The notes: generated by a model not told the origin, from the sequence alone. A stretch of DNA of 64,000 nucleotides from Holothuria scabra (GCA_037179385.1 CM074193.1:3369547-3433546), one strand, 5' to 3'; positions 25,183 through 36,708 are shown, counted from the stretch's first letter. Numbers and translations: made by a program.

Positions 25183-25355
25183 TCGAAAAATTGGTAATGG
25201 TTCGATCATGAATTTTAATTCAAGAACTGGCATTGCCTTTTCAACAAGGGAAGAAATATATACCTTTTTCTATATTTCTTACCTTGTTCAAAAGGCAATG
25301 CCAGTACTTGGGCTGAATTAAAATTCACGATCGAATCAGTACCAATTTTTCGACC
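25181..25355. repeat. Inverted pair of SINE-like tails
   Basis: Both ends read GGTCGAAAAATTGGTA outward; the arms are about 80 bp around a short centre at 25268. The right arm (cttgttcaaaaggcaatgcc ..) is a diverged copy of the tail of the 319-bp tRNA-like unit, so this is two tails head to head without tRNA-like heads. Confidence 0.8.
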
Positions 25356-25386
25356 TACATTCACAGTCGATCTTACCACGTTCGAC

Positions 25387-25387
25387 C

Positions 25388-25436
<49 letters not shown>

Positions 25437-25600
25437 ATATATATTGAAAAGGTTGGAAAAGTTTTTACAACTAAGCTTTACAGAACACACACACACACTT
25501 ATATATCTATATATATATCTATATATATATGTGTATATGTATATATATATATATATATATATGTAGATATATGTATATATGTATATGCATCAAACTACAC
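25387..25600. repeat. Mixed (TA)n / (GT)n / (AC)n microsatellites
   Basis: A (TA) run, (GT)n at about 25401-25434, a short unique piece, (AC)n at 25485-25498, then (TA)-rich DNA leading into the third Penelope-like fragment. Confidence 0.9.
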
Positions 25601-26680
25601 AGACATACCAGAATTCGAAAGGCATATTATCTTCCACACAAAAAAGCTATGCTGTTCAACGTAGATACACCCATGGTGGAAGCGTTTATTTTATTTGATG
25701 TTGCCATGGGTTGTTTCGGCGGTGCTGGAACTTGTGGACTAATAGGATTGTACATCCTACACAACTTAACTCACATTAACATGAATGTCGGCCTATACAG
25801 AGACGACAGTTTGGCTGTTTACAAATCAACACCAAGTCAAACAGAAAAAATAAAGAAAGAAATATGCATGATATTCTCAAATAACAAGCTTAAAATAGAA
25901 ATGGAAGCAAACAAAAAAAGGGAAATTTGTAGACCCTACCCTTGATCTAAGCACAAGCACATATGAGCCATACATGAAACCCAACAGCACCCCTCTCTAT
26001 GTGCACAAACAAAGCTATCAGCCACCCCCCACTAATCATAAAGAACATTCCAGAAAGCATCAACAAGAGCCTATCCGACGTTTCTTCCGACGAAAACACA
26101 TTCAACACATCATCGCCCGTTTACCAAGAAGCATTACAAAGAAGTGGCTTTGGGGAAAACCTAAAGTACGAGACCCAATCCCCTAGCACCAGTCATTCCA
26201 AGGGAGCCCCGAAACGAAGACAAAATAGGAACATAACCTGGTTCAATCTCCCGTTTAGTGTCAGTGTCACCACCAACATTGGCAAGAAGTTCTTTAACCT
26301 CTTGTACAAGTGCTTCCCACCTGGGCACAAACTACACACATTACTCAAGAGAAACACGGTGAAACTGAGTTACAGCTGCATTTTAAACAGAGACCAAATT
26401 ATATCAGTGCACAACAAGTACAAACTGGCAAAACAGGAAGTACAACCAGCAACTGGAAGCAACTGCAATTGCAGAAAGCAAAGCGAGTGCCCATTGGAAG
26501 GCAACTGCCTCACGAACAACATTGTGTTCCAAGCAACTTTAGCACGCCACGACAACCCACAACGAAGAAACATACATTGGTCTAACAGAGAACACATTCA
26601 AAACAAGTTACACCGCCCACAAGACTATCTTCAAACACAAAGACAAAAGAAATGCAACTGCACTCAAAACAACTCTTCAT
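25600..26680 (+). mobile_element. Penelope-like element C, a different clade, 5'-truncated
   Basis: The frame at 25640-25945 shows VGLYRDDSLAVY (RT motif C as RDD, unlike the YIDD of A and B) followed by KKEICMIFSNNKLKIEM. After frameshifts, a frame at 26050-26680 shows NRNITWFNLPFSVSVTTNIGK, LKRNTVKLSYSC and a Cys-rich CNCRKQSECPLEGNCLTNNIVFQ leading into a degraded GIY-YIG region. This order matches Penelope-like retroelements of the YRDD type common in aquatic animals. There are at least three frameshifts and the N-terminus is missing, so the copy is inactive. Confidence 0.75.
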
Positions 26681-26960
26681 GATATCATTATCCTCCCTCT
26701 CGTTTCCTAATGCAACCCTGTTTCTAAGGGCACAACGATAATCAGCCATACGTTCTTTAAGGTTTGTTGTCATCCCCACATATTGTATCCCACGTTCTGG
26801 ACAGAAAATACAATAAACCACTCATGTAGCCGTACAGTTGACATAAGCCGCCTCAACTTTATGAACTCTACCACTTGACTTACTGGTAACCTTATTGGTG
26901 TTAACAAGGCTCTGGCATAATGTGCAGCTCCTATTTAGAGTGTTGGAGTTTTCTTGTCAT
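26640..26960 (-). mobile_element. Penelope-like endonuclease fragment D, opposite strand
   Basis: On the minus strand a Cys-bearing lead-in (RSCTLCQSLV) precedes a stop codon and then VVYCIFCPERGIQYVGMTTNLKERM (split GIY-YIG core: VYCIF and IQYVGMT with the following Arg). The stop just before VVY is probably a decayed Trp codon. It abuts element C tail to tail, so element C and D form a second inverted pair. Confidence 0.65.
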
Positions 26961-27018
26961 TTTGTGTTGTTTCCCCGATTTCCCCTAAAGGTGGGAAGCG
27001 TTATATGGTATAAGCGCT

Positions 27019-27047
27019 ATACGTATATATATATATATATATATATG
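27019..27047. repeat. Short (TA)n microsatellite
   Basis: About 24 bp of TA after cgctatacg. Confidence 0.9.
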
Positions 27048-28369
27048 TTTCGAAAATGTCTGTTCATTGCTTCATTGCTAAATGTTTTTTACATCCCAGA
27101 AAAAATTAAAGGCGACCTAAAAAAGGAATTCGGTGATTCAAATGCCTCGAAAGGACTCCTCGGAAATCGGAAGACAGGTAATGAAATAGGAGAATGCAAA
27201 AGGTGTAAGGGTTAAACCGACTCGAACCAACTCGAACAAAGTTTTGAAATGGTTGTATGTTTGCCAATGTGCAGTTGTTTTTCTGTTGTTATAAGGCCGA
27301 GTCTTTAGTCGATCAAATCAAAAATTTTGTTTGAAAAGAAAGCAAATGTTCAAAAAGCAAAGTATGGACATATCATCAATAAAATAATTCAATGACGATA
27401 TCGAGAACTTTCCCGTTCCGAAGGATCAGTTTAAGACAATTGCTGCGTCGGATAATTTCTTTCTTGCAATTGAAATCGTCTTAACATTATTTCACACAAC
27501 AATGCATCATTTTAATCTTTATTTTCCCACGTGTTACCGGTTAGTTTATATGTTAATATTACATCGGGAGATATTGATGGCCTTCAATGGTGTAGAAGCC
27601 ATAACCACTTAGGAACTTTCGCTTCCTGTTACCAAAATATCATTTCACAAAACATAGATTATTCAGATTTTATTTACCCAATGACTCGTCTTTATATATG
27701 TTTTAGTGTTCAACGTGGGCTGGCTTGCGGGAGTCTGTCATGTTAATTTACATTCTTATTTTAACCTAAAAAGCCCAAATCTGGCTTCAAAACGTGTTCT
27801 TTTGTCGTCTCGAAAAGCTATCTGAAAATAATGTTGTAGTGCAACGTTTGTTGAAGGCTAAAAATGTAAGCATATGGGTTAAATAAAGCAGAGTATAGCT
27901 GTTTGATCGTCAATATTTGGCAAATTATTCATTTACAAGTCGTACCTGTTTGTTTAGCAAACTTTTGACAGACTCTTCAGTAGCATTAATTTACAGTTAT
28001 GCGTTTAACTTAAACTGGTTGCCCTTGTTGTAACTTCGTTTTTCATCTGAACAGGAAAAACATGCCTGTTCTTAATAATTTTGTAATTGGGATAAGTCAT
28101 TAAAATGCATTAGAAATTCTGCACCAATAAATTGCCTCTAGCATCAATTTATTCAATACGCTTGTTCGAAAGGACTGGAAAGGAAACGGTAAGAAATGTT
28201 AATTTGTTACATCAGCATGCATGTTAATAGTTTTGTAGATTTAATTCCCGAGTGCACTAAAACTTTTCAGTTTTGTGTGTGCTAAAAAGGGTCCAAAAAA
28301 TTGACTTATTTTGTACAGTTCTACTTCGTAATGAGCACTTTCCTGATCAGCATTGTACTATGTTAAATA

Positions 28370-28370
<1 letters not shown>
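27048..28370. other. No gene recognised
   Basis: AT-rich sequence. One strong donor-like site (ggaaacggtaagaaa at 28189) has no upstream acceptor giving a length divisible by three within the usual size. ORFs 26895, 27531 and 28273 are unrecognised. Confidence 0.4.

Positions 28371-28430
<60 letters not shown>
28371..28430. repeat. (TA)n left of the palindrome
   Basis: About 60 bp of TA repeat directly touching the left arm of the palindrome. Confidence 0.95.
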
Positions 28431-28431
<1 letters not shown>

Positions 28432-28463
28432 TATAAAATGCTAAAAGTCAATCTAAAAGTTAA

Positions 28464-28528
28464 AATGTCATATCTACAAGCTTGTTTCGTGAGGTTCATA
28501 AGAACATCACTCTTCAGGATAAAACATT
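28464..28528 (-). ncRNA. Type I hammerhead ribozyme, minus strand
   Basis: Mirror image of the plus-strand ribozyme through the palindrome: CTGAAGA is 28517-28511 on the minus strand and GAAA is 28488-28485. Predicted cleavage lies after the complement of 28475. An RNA from either strand would contain one functional motif plus its antisense arm, so folding would compete with the long hairpin. Confidence 0.8.
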
Positions 28529-28594
28529 GTATGAGCTGGAAGGGCAGAGTCAGCTCCTTTTAAAAGGAGCTGACTCTGCCCTTCCAGCTCATAC

Positions 28595-28659
28595 AATGTT
28601 TTATCCTGAAGAGTGATGTTCTTATGAACCTCACGAAACAAGCTTGTAGATATGACATT
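28595..28659 (+). ncRNA. Type I hammerhead ribozyme, plus strand
   Basis: All conserved core bases are present: CTGAAGA (28606-28612, consensus CUGANGA), GAAA (28635-28638), and U-A before cleavage (T28647, A28648 as H17). Stem II is 28613-28621 with 28626-28634 (4 bp, one mismatch, 4 bp, UUAU loop). Stem III is ACAA/TTGT around GC and is self-complementary (ACAAGCTTGT), as in dimer-active hammerheads. Stem I pairs 28602-28605 with 28649-28652, then a T-T and a T-G, then 28595-28599 with 28655-28659. Predicted self-cleavage follows 28648. Known hosts of this type are Penelope-like elements and retrozymes. Confidence 0.8.
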
Positions 28660-28752
28660 TTAACTTTTAGATTGACTTTTAGCATTTTATAGTATATCTG
28701 CTCCTACTTTGTTGAGCACTCTACCATCTGTATGGTCCCAACCTTCATATTC

Positions 28753-28755
<3 letters not shown>

Positions 28756-28839
<84 letters not shown>
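28756..28839. repeat. (TA)n microsatellite
   Basis: About 84 bp of TA repeat. Between the palindrome and this tract lies a 60-base unique piece (gttgagcactctaccat..) that looks like a further element terminus. Confidence 0.95.
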
Positions 28840-28840
<1 letters not shown>

Positions 28841-28932
28841 GAATTGGACAATCCTATTAATGTTTACCAGGTAAGTAAGGTAAAATGTAAAATGAAAAAA
28901 TATTTTTCCTTTTGCTTACCTTTCCGTAACAG

Positions 28933-28941
28933 GTGCTGAAG
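28933..28941 (+). CDS. Candidate 9-nt micro-exon (GAE)
   Basis: Acceptor cttacctttccgtaacag, exon GTGCTGAAG, donor gtgagaaa. Phase 1 reading G-A-E. The decayed sister cassette is at 29222. Confidence 0.5.
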
Positions 28942-29221
28942 GTGAGAAAACATTAATTACAATTAAGTACAACGAAGACTCTAACGATATACATCATTAA
29001 CATCAAGAGGCATTTTCAAATTTTAATGAAGTGGAAAATGACAACATGTTACCATATGTATAGGAATGTTATCTGTACAAAGTATTAGATTTATCTTATT
29101 GCTTTTATGGAACTTTAGAGGGAATTGCAGAATCGTGTACATTTGACAAAGTGTAGTAAGATGTAGTTAGATAACATGGGAAATGAACATTTTCATTCCA
29201 TAGCTTGTATTTCTGTAGCAG

Positions 29222-29230
29222 GCCTTCAAG
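29222..29230 (+). pseudogene. 9-nt micro-exon copy with AT in place of GT donor
   Basis: Acceptor gtatttctgtagcag and nine bases GCCTTCAAG (G-L-Q in phase 1) are followed by atgagaaa where the sister cassette has gtgagaaa. One base change has removed the donor, unless a minor AT-AC intron is used, for which no matching acceptor was seen. Confidence 0.4.
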
Positions 29231-30699
29231 ATGAGAAAACAAAAAAATTATAATTTATTTGAAATTTACTTTATGGTGGCATTGTGCTTAAATAGTTGGT
29301 GGTAATAAACACAAGTTACACGGTAACAACGTTTTTTAGTAGACAATAAGTTGATGTGGAAAAATATTTCAGAATTACCTAGGTTTAGAAAGCTCCCCAA
29401 ATTTTTATTCACGATGCTCATGCCATCTACTGTACCAGTTAAGATTTATAACTTTCCTGGAACCAACAATGTGTTGTTTTGAGTAATTTAACAGATTTGA
29501 GCTTCATCACCGATGTTCTCTACTTCATAAAATATCTTAAAGCGATTATAACCCTAGTGAAATCGTTAGGTTTTATGACCTATGTTGTAATTTCAGTGGC
29601 GTTTTGTTTGCATTATTAATGATTGTGTGAAAAAGCCTGGCTGAACTACATTTGTGATGTATATATTGCTTGGCACAGAGCCAAAACTTTTTGATCGAAC
29701 TTCCCAACTTTGGGGGTAAAAACTAATTTATGGGATTGGTGTCTGTGGAGCAAGGAGCGTTTTACTCTCCAAATGAACATAATTTATATGGACATCACTT
29801 GTGGAAACAAATATTTTTAAAGAGCTAAACGTGTCTCTGAAAACTTTCAGGTATTTTCTTAGATTGAGAGGAGACATGATTACGGTATTTAAAGTTGAGG
29901 TGTTTAAAATTGTGTAAGGTGTGTACGATAGAAACACAAAGGAAGGGAGTGTTTCTTAAGTCTGGTGCAATTACACATACTCGTTGTCATATTTAGAAGC
30001 TACTTAAAGAGATTAGTAGACTCAAGATCAGAAAAATTAGTTTTTCGTGCAGAATTGTTGACGTTTGGACGAACCTTCCCAAAAGTGTAGTTTCAGTTGC
30101 TAAGGTTTTCAAATTTAAGAAGTCTTTGGATAGGTTTTGGGCTGGCCATGAGATTGTGCATAACTATTAAGCTGGTTTGTTTGTTAAGTAATTGGCTAGT
30201 AAGGCATTCACCCAACTGACCATAACTTGCTATTGCTGCTTCAGTTGTCCAGGGTACATAGGGTGAAGAAGATGCGGGTATAGATGTCTGTAAGACCGGC
30301 GTCCAATGAGGTTCCTAATGTATCTTAAGCTTCCTAAGGTACAAGTATTATGAAAGAAATGGTTTAATTTTGACATATATTTTCAGTGTAAACCTCGTGG
30401 TACGAGGCATCATTTGATCCATTATTTTGGACAAATATCTCCAACACGTGACCTCACAAAATATGTCATCGTCAACAACAGGTATTTGAAATGGAAATCG
30501 ACAGTTGATGATTTGTTTTCACCTGACCTTCAAATTATTTCGAGAAATAAGTGATTGAGCTTAACTTAGTTGGAACAGTTCAGAAATTTGGATTTAAAAT
30601 GAGCAAGTGCTCGTTTTGTGTACAAGGTTTTCGATGTCTTTGATCTCTCTTTCCTTCCCCTTACTTCCTATATGTATGCGTTTCCTGAATGATTTCTAG

Positions 30700-30705
30700 C
30701 TGTCG
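30700..30705 (+). CDS. Candidate 6-nt micro-exon (AV)
   Basis: Acceptor cctgaatgatttctag, six bases CTGTCG, donor gtaagtac. Phase 1 adds two residues (A-V). Homologous sites are at 33844 (donor lost), 35948 (intact, different six bases) and about 43470 (decayed). The size alone is not evidence; the homologous positions are. Confidence 0.4.
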
Positions 30706-31471
30706 GTAAGTACCAATATATGTAAGGCCCATTTCCTCAGAACTGATAATATTTTCAAACAAAATAGTAATGCTTCAACTATTTATGCTTTCTGGTACCC
30801 TTTGAAACGGGTATTCTGTAATAAGGGGAAAATTGTGCATATTGTTTGCGAAATTCAGGAACGTAAAATATTTAGAAATTGTTTAAAATATCTTGAAATT
30901 GTGATGAAACAACGAATCCATTGCAGTGATGTATTCTTATCTGGCAATTTTTTACTTCACTTAGGATTTGAGCTATTAAGCATCACGAAGAAAACTAATT
31001 TCTCGTTTTCACCTTTGTTTCTTTTCTATGAGAATTCTTTCACATTAGAAACTATCGATACCTTCCATCCAAGTCTTTCGTTGGAAATTTGTTCATTTAT
31101 TTTTTTAACTGGAATTGGGTTCTTGTTTTTGTATTTTTTGTTTTGTTTTTGTTTTTTTTTTGTTCTTTTTCGTTTTTTTTTTTTTAACCTTGTCCGTCAT
31201 TTACTAGACTTTAAACACGAGAAGAGCCAATTAAAATCCAACGAAAGCAATTGTTTGTTTGAAAACCTTAAAGAGCAAAAGTGTCGCTTCGTAGGGAAAA
31301 GCTATACACACACAATTCTTTGTATTGCAAAATTCAGTAAGTTTTATGTCTAAAGTACGTACACGTCTAAGGGAGCAGTGTTCGGCACGTTAAGTTTAGA
31401 AATTTGACAGTAAATTTTTCTTGCATTAATGTGCGCTTGCTTTTTCTTACATATACGTCACGTCCTTCCAG

Positions 31472-31489
31472 AACAAGCGTTAGGACCGG
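31472..31489 (+). CDS. Candidate 18-nt micro-exon (EQALGP)
   Basis: Acceptor tacgtcacgtccttccag, 18 bases, donor gtaagaaa. Phase 1 gives E-Q-A-L-G-P. It belongs with the 32335, 32681 and 36697 exons: each follows the same ..cttgcattaat..gccttg..tttcttaca lead-in. Confidence 0.55.
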
Positions 31490-32334
31490 GTAAGAAAACA
31501 CAATATTTAATTTTAACACGAGGTTTGTTTTTTTCTTTTTCTTACTATATCAGTTTCAGTTCTATATAAGTTTCAGTTCATATATTAACGAAAAAGCTGT
31601 TAATTTTTTATTAATGTCATAAAGAACACGGTTGGGGTACATGGCTCTAATTTTCTTCTGCATACATATTCTAGAGGCATTTAGAAGTTCAATGCATAGT
31701 GAAATAGTTGTAGAATTTTACGACAAGTGGGAGTCGAACACACTGCTATTGAAAATAATAGGTCAAGTAATTACTTTCTAATAACACCACGCATGCTGTC
31801 ATTTGTTCATTCAAACATAACTAATAATATCAAAGAAACTGCTTAATTTGTAAAAACTGTCATTCGTTTCGAAAATTTTATTTAAAAACTGAGTGAACGT
31901 TAATGCTTTAAAATGATGATTTAGTACCACAAAAATAATAAGCAATTAAGAGGCAATGCAAATTCCAAATGAAGCGGAAAATCGAATAATGCTAAGTTTT
32001 AGTTATGAAGCAACATTAAGAAAATTATTTGCTTGTTTTCATCTTTTTTTTTTTTTCTCAGAGAGTTCTTTGATATTAGAAACTGTCAATACCTTCCATC
32101 TTCCAATAACTCTTTCGATATAAAATGCGTTCCTCCTTTTTTGGAACATTTCTTCAACTGGAATTTGTTTTTATTTTTTTCTGATCTTGTCCGTTATTTT
32201 TTACATGTCGACTAAAGAAGCCTACATAAATGCCTACTGAAGCATGTGTTAATTCGACGCGTTTAATTTAGAAATTTAACAGTAAGTTTTTCTTGCATTA
32301 ATTTGCCCTTGTTTTTTCTTACATATAATTCCAG

Positions 32335-32364
32335 AAACCCTTCCAGTAATAGGGTACAGCGACG
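32335..32364 (+). CDS. Candidate 30-nt micro-exon (ETLPVIGYSD)
   Basis: Acceptor ttacatataattccag, 30 bases, donor gtaagaac. Phase 1 is open: E-T-L-P-V-I-G-Y-S-D; in frame 0 it contains a TAA-free but different reading and in another frame a stop, so phase 1 is preferred for agreement with the series. The lead-in repeat is shared with 31472. Confidence 0.55.
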
Positions 32365-32680
32365 GTAAGAACATACATTTTTTTGTTTTTTACACCAGGT
32401 TTCTTTTCTTCATTTCTCTTACTATATCGCAAGTTTTAGTTCATATATGATCAAAGTAGCTGCCAATTTAAACTAAATGACAATTTAAACACAACTCGTT
32501 TGAGAACAAGCAAACGAACAAAAGTGTCGTTTTGCAGGGTAAAATAATACACACATACACACCATTCTTTGTATTGAGGAAGTCAATACGGTTTATATGT
32601 AACAGAGAAATTTGACGGTAAGTTTTTCTTGCATTAATCTGCAATTGTTTTCTTTCTTTTGTACATATTTTATCTCCCAG

Positions 32681-32698
32681 TAAATCCTTCAACCACTG
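32681..32698 (+). CDS. Candidate 18-nt micro-exon (VNPSTT)
   Basis: Acceptor catattttatctcccag, 18 bases beginning TAAATCC, donor gtaagaac. Frame 0 opens with a stop, but phase 1 reads V-N-P-S-T-T, which supports phase 1 for the whole set. Confidence 0.55.
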
Positions 32699-33843
32699 GT
32701 AAGAACAAATTATTATTAGATTTTACACTGTTATTTTCTTTGTCTTCCTATACCGTAAGTTTCGGCTCATATACAACTACGACATCTTTCAGTTCATACT
32801 TAATGTCATATTGAGCACAACTATATGGGAAACAGAGCTCTTAAACTTCTTCTGTTTATATTCTCGAGACACTTCGGAGTTTTATTTATAGTTAAATGCT
32901 TGTAGAGTTGTACGATATGTATGAGAGTAGAAGTTCACAAAATGTTTGCGTTATCACGCTGTAATTATAAAAACAGTTGAAATAATTTCTTTCTAATAAC
33001 ACCACCGGTGCTGTCATTTGTATATTTCAAACAGCACTAGTAATATCAAAGCAACTGCTTAATATGTAAACGTTGTCATTCATTTCGTACATTTTATTTT
33101 AAAATTGAGTAAAACTGTAACGCTTTAAAATGATGATTTTTCAAACAAAAATAATTATCAATAACAAACCAATGCAAAATCCGAATAGAGTGGAAAATCT
33201 TATTATTCTTAGTAATGTATATATAAAGATGAAAAGTTGCGATCATAAACTCGCTGATGCGTTACAGTGTGTGGGCGGGTGTTGTTCTTTTTAAACTTCG
33301 TTTGTTAAAATATTCTGGGTTGTATTAAAAGGCATGTCGTTACTATATTCGTATTGATAGATAGACAGTAAAATTAAAAAATTTTTGGGGGCACACCCAT
33401 TTTAGATGTTGAGTTTCGGTTTTAAAAACCATAAAATTATGGAATAAGTGTCTATGGGGCAAAAAACCTTCTTCCATTCTAAAGGAAATAAATTTAAAGG
33501 AAGAATAAAGGGCACTATTTGGAAGTATATCTTTGTGTAAGCCGAGTAGTTTGGGGCATCAATACTCCCATTATTTTGGAAAAAATCCCCCAATGCATGG
33601 TTTAACTTTATATGAAAAAAGTATTTGGAATGAAAATCGGCAGTTAATGATTTGTTTTCCTGGCGTTATTATTTTGAAGTCAGAAGAAGTGATTAAGCTT
33701 AACCAATTTGGAACAATTAAGAAATTTGGATTTTAAATGAGCATATGCTCGTTTTGTGTACAAGCCTACCAATATGATTTTTTCGATCTCCCCTTTCCTC
33801 CCTTTAAATCCCTCTTTGTTCGTGTCTTCTGTACAGTTTCTAG

Positions 33844-33849
33844 CTTTCG
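33844..33849 (+). pseudogene. 6-nt micro-exon copy with lost donor
   Basis: Acceptor tgtacagtttctag and CTTTCG are followed by ataagtag, where the sister at 30700 has gtaagtac. Single-base loss of the donor. Confidence 0.35.
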
Positions 33850-34329
33850 ATAAGTAGCAACATATATAAGCCCCATTTCCTCAGAACTATTACTTTTTTC
33901 AAAACAGTTGCTTCCGCTGTATATACTTTCTGGTCCTGTTTGAAACGGACATTTTAAACTTTTAAAATGGAGGAAAATTCTGTATAATGTTGCGAAATGT
34001 GAACACTTTAGATATTTAGATTTTGTTTAAAATACCTTGAAATTGTGATGAAGGTAAAAGTACCATTGTAGTGAAGTTCCCTTATCTGGCAATGTTCACT
34101 CATGAGGAAAACTAATTTCTCGTATTCCCCTTTATGTCCTTCCTGAGAAAGTTGTTTTACATCAGACACTATCGATAAGTTCCATCCTTCAACAACTCTT
34201 TCGTTGGAAAGTGTGTCCTACATTTGTTTCCTTGTAGCTGGAATAAGATTTTATTTTACTTGTTTTTTGTTTTGTTTGTTTTGGTTTTTGTTTTCGTTTT
34301 TCAACGTCTTACGTTTTTAACCAATACTA

Positions 34330-35540
34330 GTTTAAATAATGTCTTTCTCATAACACCACTTAATGGTGTCACTTGGACATATGAAAATTACTAGTTATAC
34401 CAAAGCAACTGGTAAATTTGTTAACACTGTCATTCGTTTCGTACATTTTATTTAAAAATTGAGTAAAACTGGAACGCCTTGAAATGATTATTTAATAACA
34501 ATAAAGAAGCAATATACAGGCAATGCAGGATCCTAATGAAATGAAAATGAAATGTTTGAAAATTTATATGGAGAGAAATGAGAGTATAGAATCAGATACT
34601 TTTTACTTAACAAGTTATACATAGAAATCAGTTTTACTTGTGAATTAAATTTTTTTTTCTCGCTAATTTCAGTAAAATTCGATACATTTTAGTTGATATA
34701 ACGCTTTTGTTATATGTTTGTCTACTGTTTTATTGATTTTTGTTATACTTGACTAATGTGCCACAACTATTTCAATATTTACTTTTTACTCCATTTCCTT
34801 TATTCACTTTTTTCATATTGACATTAAAAGAAGAAAATGTGATCTACATGTTCTCTTCTTTTCTTACACAAGTGTTTAGATTGGTAGTCTTCGAGTCCCT
34901 GACAACGAATATATAACGTATTTCTATAAGTCTACATACACACTGAAAAAAAAACTGAATCCGAATGAAATAGAATTCACAAACTGAATAAAATATATCC
35001 ATGTCAAACTCCTGCTAAAAGTTTCAGATAAAATGTCAGCTTGCCCCTTTTTGAAAACGAGGGGAGCTGTGAGTTTTTTCGAAAATATGATTTAAAAATT
35101 GTGATGAAAGTAAAAGCAACAATTGTGCATATTTTTTTTATCAATACTAATACTCCAGCTATTTAAAGTTCCAGGAAAAATTACAGAAAGGTTTTGACTC
35201 ATTTGTCTATAGTGCCAACGGTCATAGCAGGCAGCGGAATGAACTATTGGACAGAATAACTATGTATTTGTTACTTTATTAGGCTGCCTTCCTCTGCCCA
35301 GTAATATTGAACATAAGTAAAAGATAACTGTCTATTTCTTTTATTTCTAACACTGAGGGAAAAAGTGTTTGACGAATGGTTTATACAAAAACGTTGCCAT
35401 CACAAACCTCGCGGATGCGTTACAGTGTGAAGGCGCATGCTGTTCAATCATGCTTTTGTTGTATGAAATATCCAGGAATGTGTTAAAAGACCTGGTTGTA
35501 CTACATTCGTATTCATGGGCACACAACAAAAATGCTTCTC
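34330..35540. other. Intronic sequence, no exon seen
   Basis: Partly matches the cassette family (for example 35390-35500 with 33240-33340) but no splice-bounded short exon was found. ORFs at 35347 (minus) and 35369 overlap each other and are unrecognised. Confidence 0.45.
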
Positions 35541-35947
35541 TGATTGGGCCAACTCATTTTTGAGTGTTAAAAAGGCAAATTAATGGAATGGACATCTATT
35601 GGAAAGAGAGAAGAAGAAACAAGTTTTCATTTGGGTATATTTTTGTGGAAACCGCGTAGTTTGGGCATCAATTGGGCCATTACTTTAGACAAATTCCCAC
35701 AAATTTATAACCTCTCGAAATATGAAGTCTTCGATAACAGGTATTTGAAATGAAAATGGGCATTTTATGTTTTGTTTTCACCTGAGGTTAATATTTCGTG
35801 GAGTAACTGATTTAACCTATTTAGTTTGAAAAATTGAGAAAATCGAATGTAAAATGAGCAAATGGCGGTTTTGTGTATAAACCTTCTATATAATTTCTTT
35901 GATCTCCCGTTTCCTCCCGTATACCTGTTTCCTGAACAATTTTTTAG

Positions 35948-35953
35948 GGTGGG
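35948..35953 (+). CDS. Candidate 6-nt micro-exon (GW)
   Basis: Acceptor gaacaattttttag, GGTGGG, donor gtaagtaa. Phase 1 gives G-W. Positionally homologous to 30700. Confidence 0.4.
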
Positions 35954-36696
35954 GTAAGTAACAACATATGTTAGGCCTTTCCCTCAATCAAAACTATTAC
36001 TATTTTCATACAATTTGTTCATGCTGTATATAATTTATGGTACCGTTATAAACAGGCATTAGAACCTCTTACAATGGTTAAATGGTTAAAAGATGCATCA
36101 TTGTGAAAAATGTATTTATAGAGCTTTTATATTTTGAAATTAATTAAAATTTGCTGTAATTTTGGTTGAAGTACAATAGGCCTACTATTGAAATGATGTA
36201 TTCTCATCTGGGAAATATCACTCTTGTAAGAGTTTAAGTTATGAAGCAACATGAAAAAAATTATTTGGTTGTTTTCATCTTTGTTTTTTGTTCTCAGAGA
36301 TTTCTTTGATATAAGAAACTGCCATACTTTCCATCTTTCAACAACTCTTTCGTCATAAAATCTATTACTCATTTGTTGGAACATTCGCTTCAACTGGAAT
36401 TTGCATTTTTTCTAATCTTGTCCTTTATTCTTTAAATGTCGACTAGAGAAGAGACAATAGAGATTCAACGAAAGCAGATGTTTGTTTGAATACTTCTTAG
36501 GGTAAAAGTGTCGCTTCGTAGGGTGAAACCACAAACACACAATATTAAGCATTGTAAAAATCAATAGTGCTATATCTTGCCTTCATACATGATTAGTAAA
36601 GCATGTGTTCGACATGTTAATTTTAGAAGGCAGTCAGATTTTCTGGCATTAATCTTCACTTGTTCTTTCTTTACAAATACGTGTTGGCATGAATAG

Positions 36697-36708
36697 ATTC
36701 CGGCACAG
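36697..36708 (+). CDS. Candidate 12-nt micro-exon (DSGT), unit 1
   Basis: Acceptor tgttggcatgaatag, ATTCCGGCACAG, donor gtgagagg. Phase 1 reads D-S-G-T. Identical in all three tandem units. Confidence 0.5.

Larger units (their letters stand above)
28431..28692. repeat. Perfect 262-bp palindrome
   Basis: The sequence from CTATAAAATGCT to AGCATTTTATAG is its own reverse complement about a centre between 28561 and 28562, with no mismatch found when both arms were read through. There is no loop: the centre is CTCCTTTTAAAAGGAG. Both sides continue into TA repeat. Each arm contains a complete hammerhead ribozyme, so the structure probably derives from two inverted copies of a small ribozyme-bearing retroelement terminus. 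Perfect identity of the arms implies recent origin or gene conversion; a sequencing fold-back chimera must be excluded. Confidence 0.9.

Noticed and set aside
28142..28188. Segment between acceptor cctctag and strong donor gtaagaaa
   Set aside because: 47 bases, not divisible by three, and no supporting sister cassette.
28840..28871. Strong donor-like ccaggtaagtaagg after a (TA)n tract
   Set aside because: No usable acceptor lies upstream because of the TA repeat, and a 9-nt reading downstream contains a stop in phase 1.
30802..31353. 183-codon Phe-rich ORF
   Set aside because: It spans an intronic cassette whose sister copies do not keep the frame, and its Phe runs come from T tracts.
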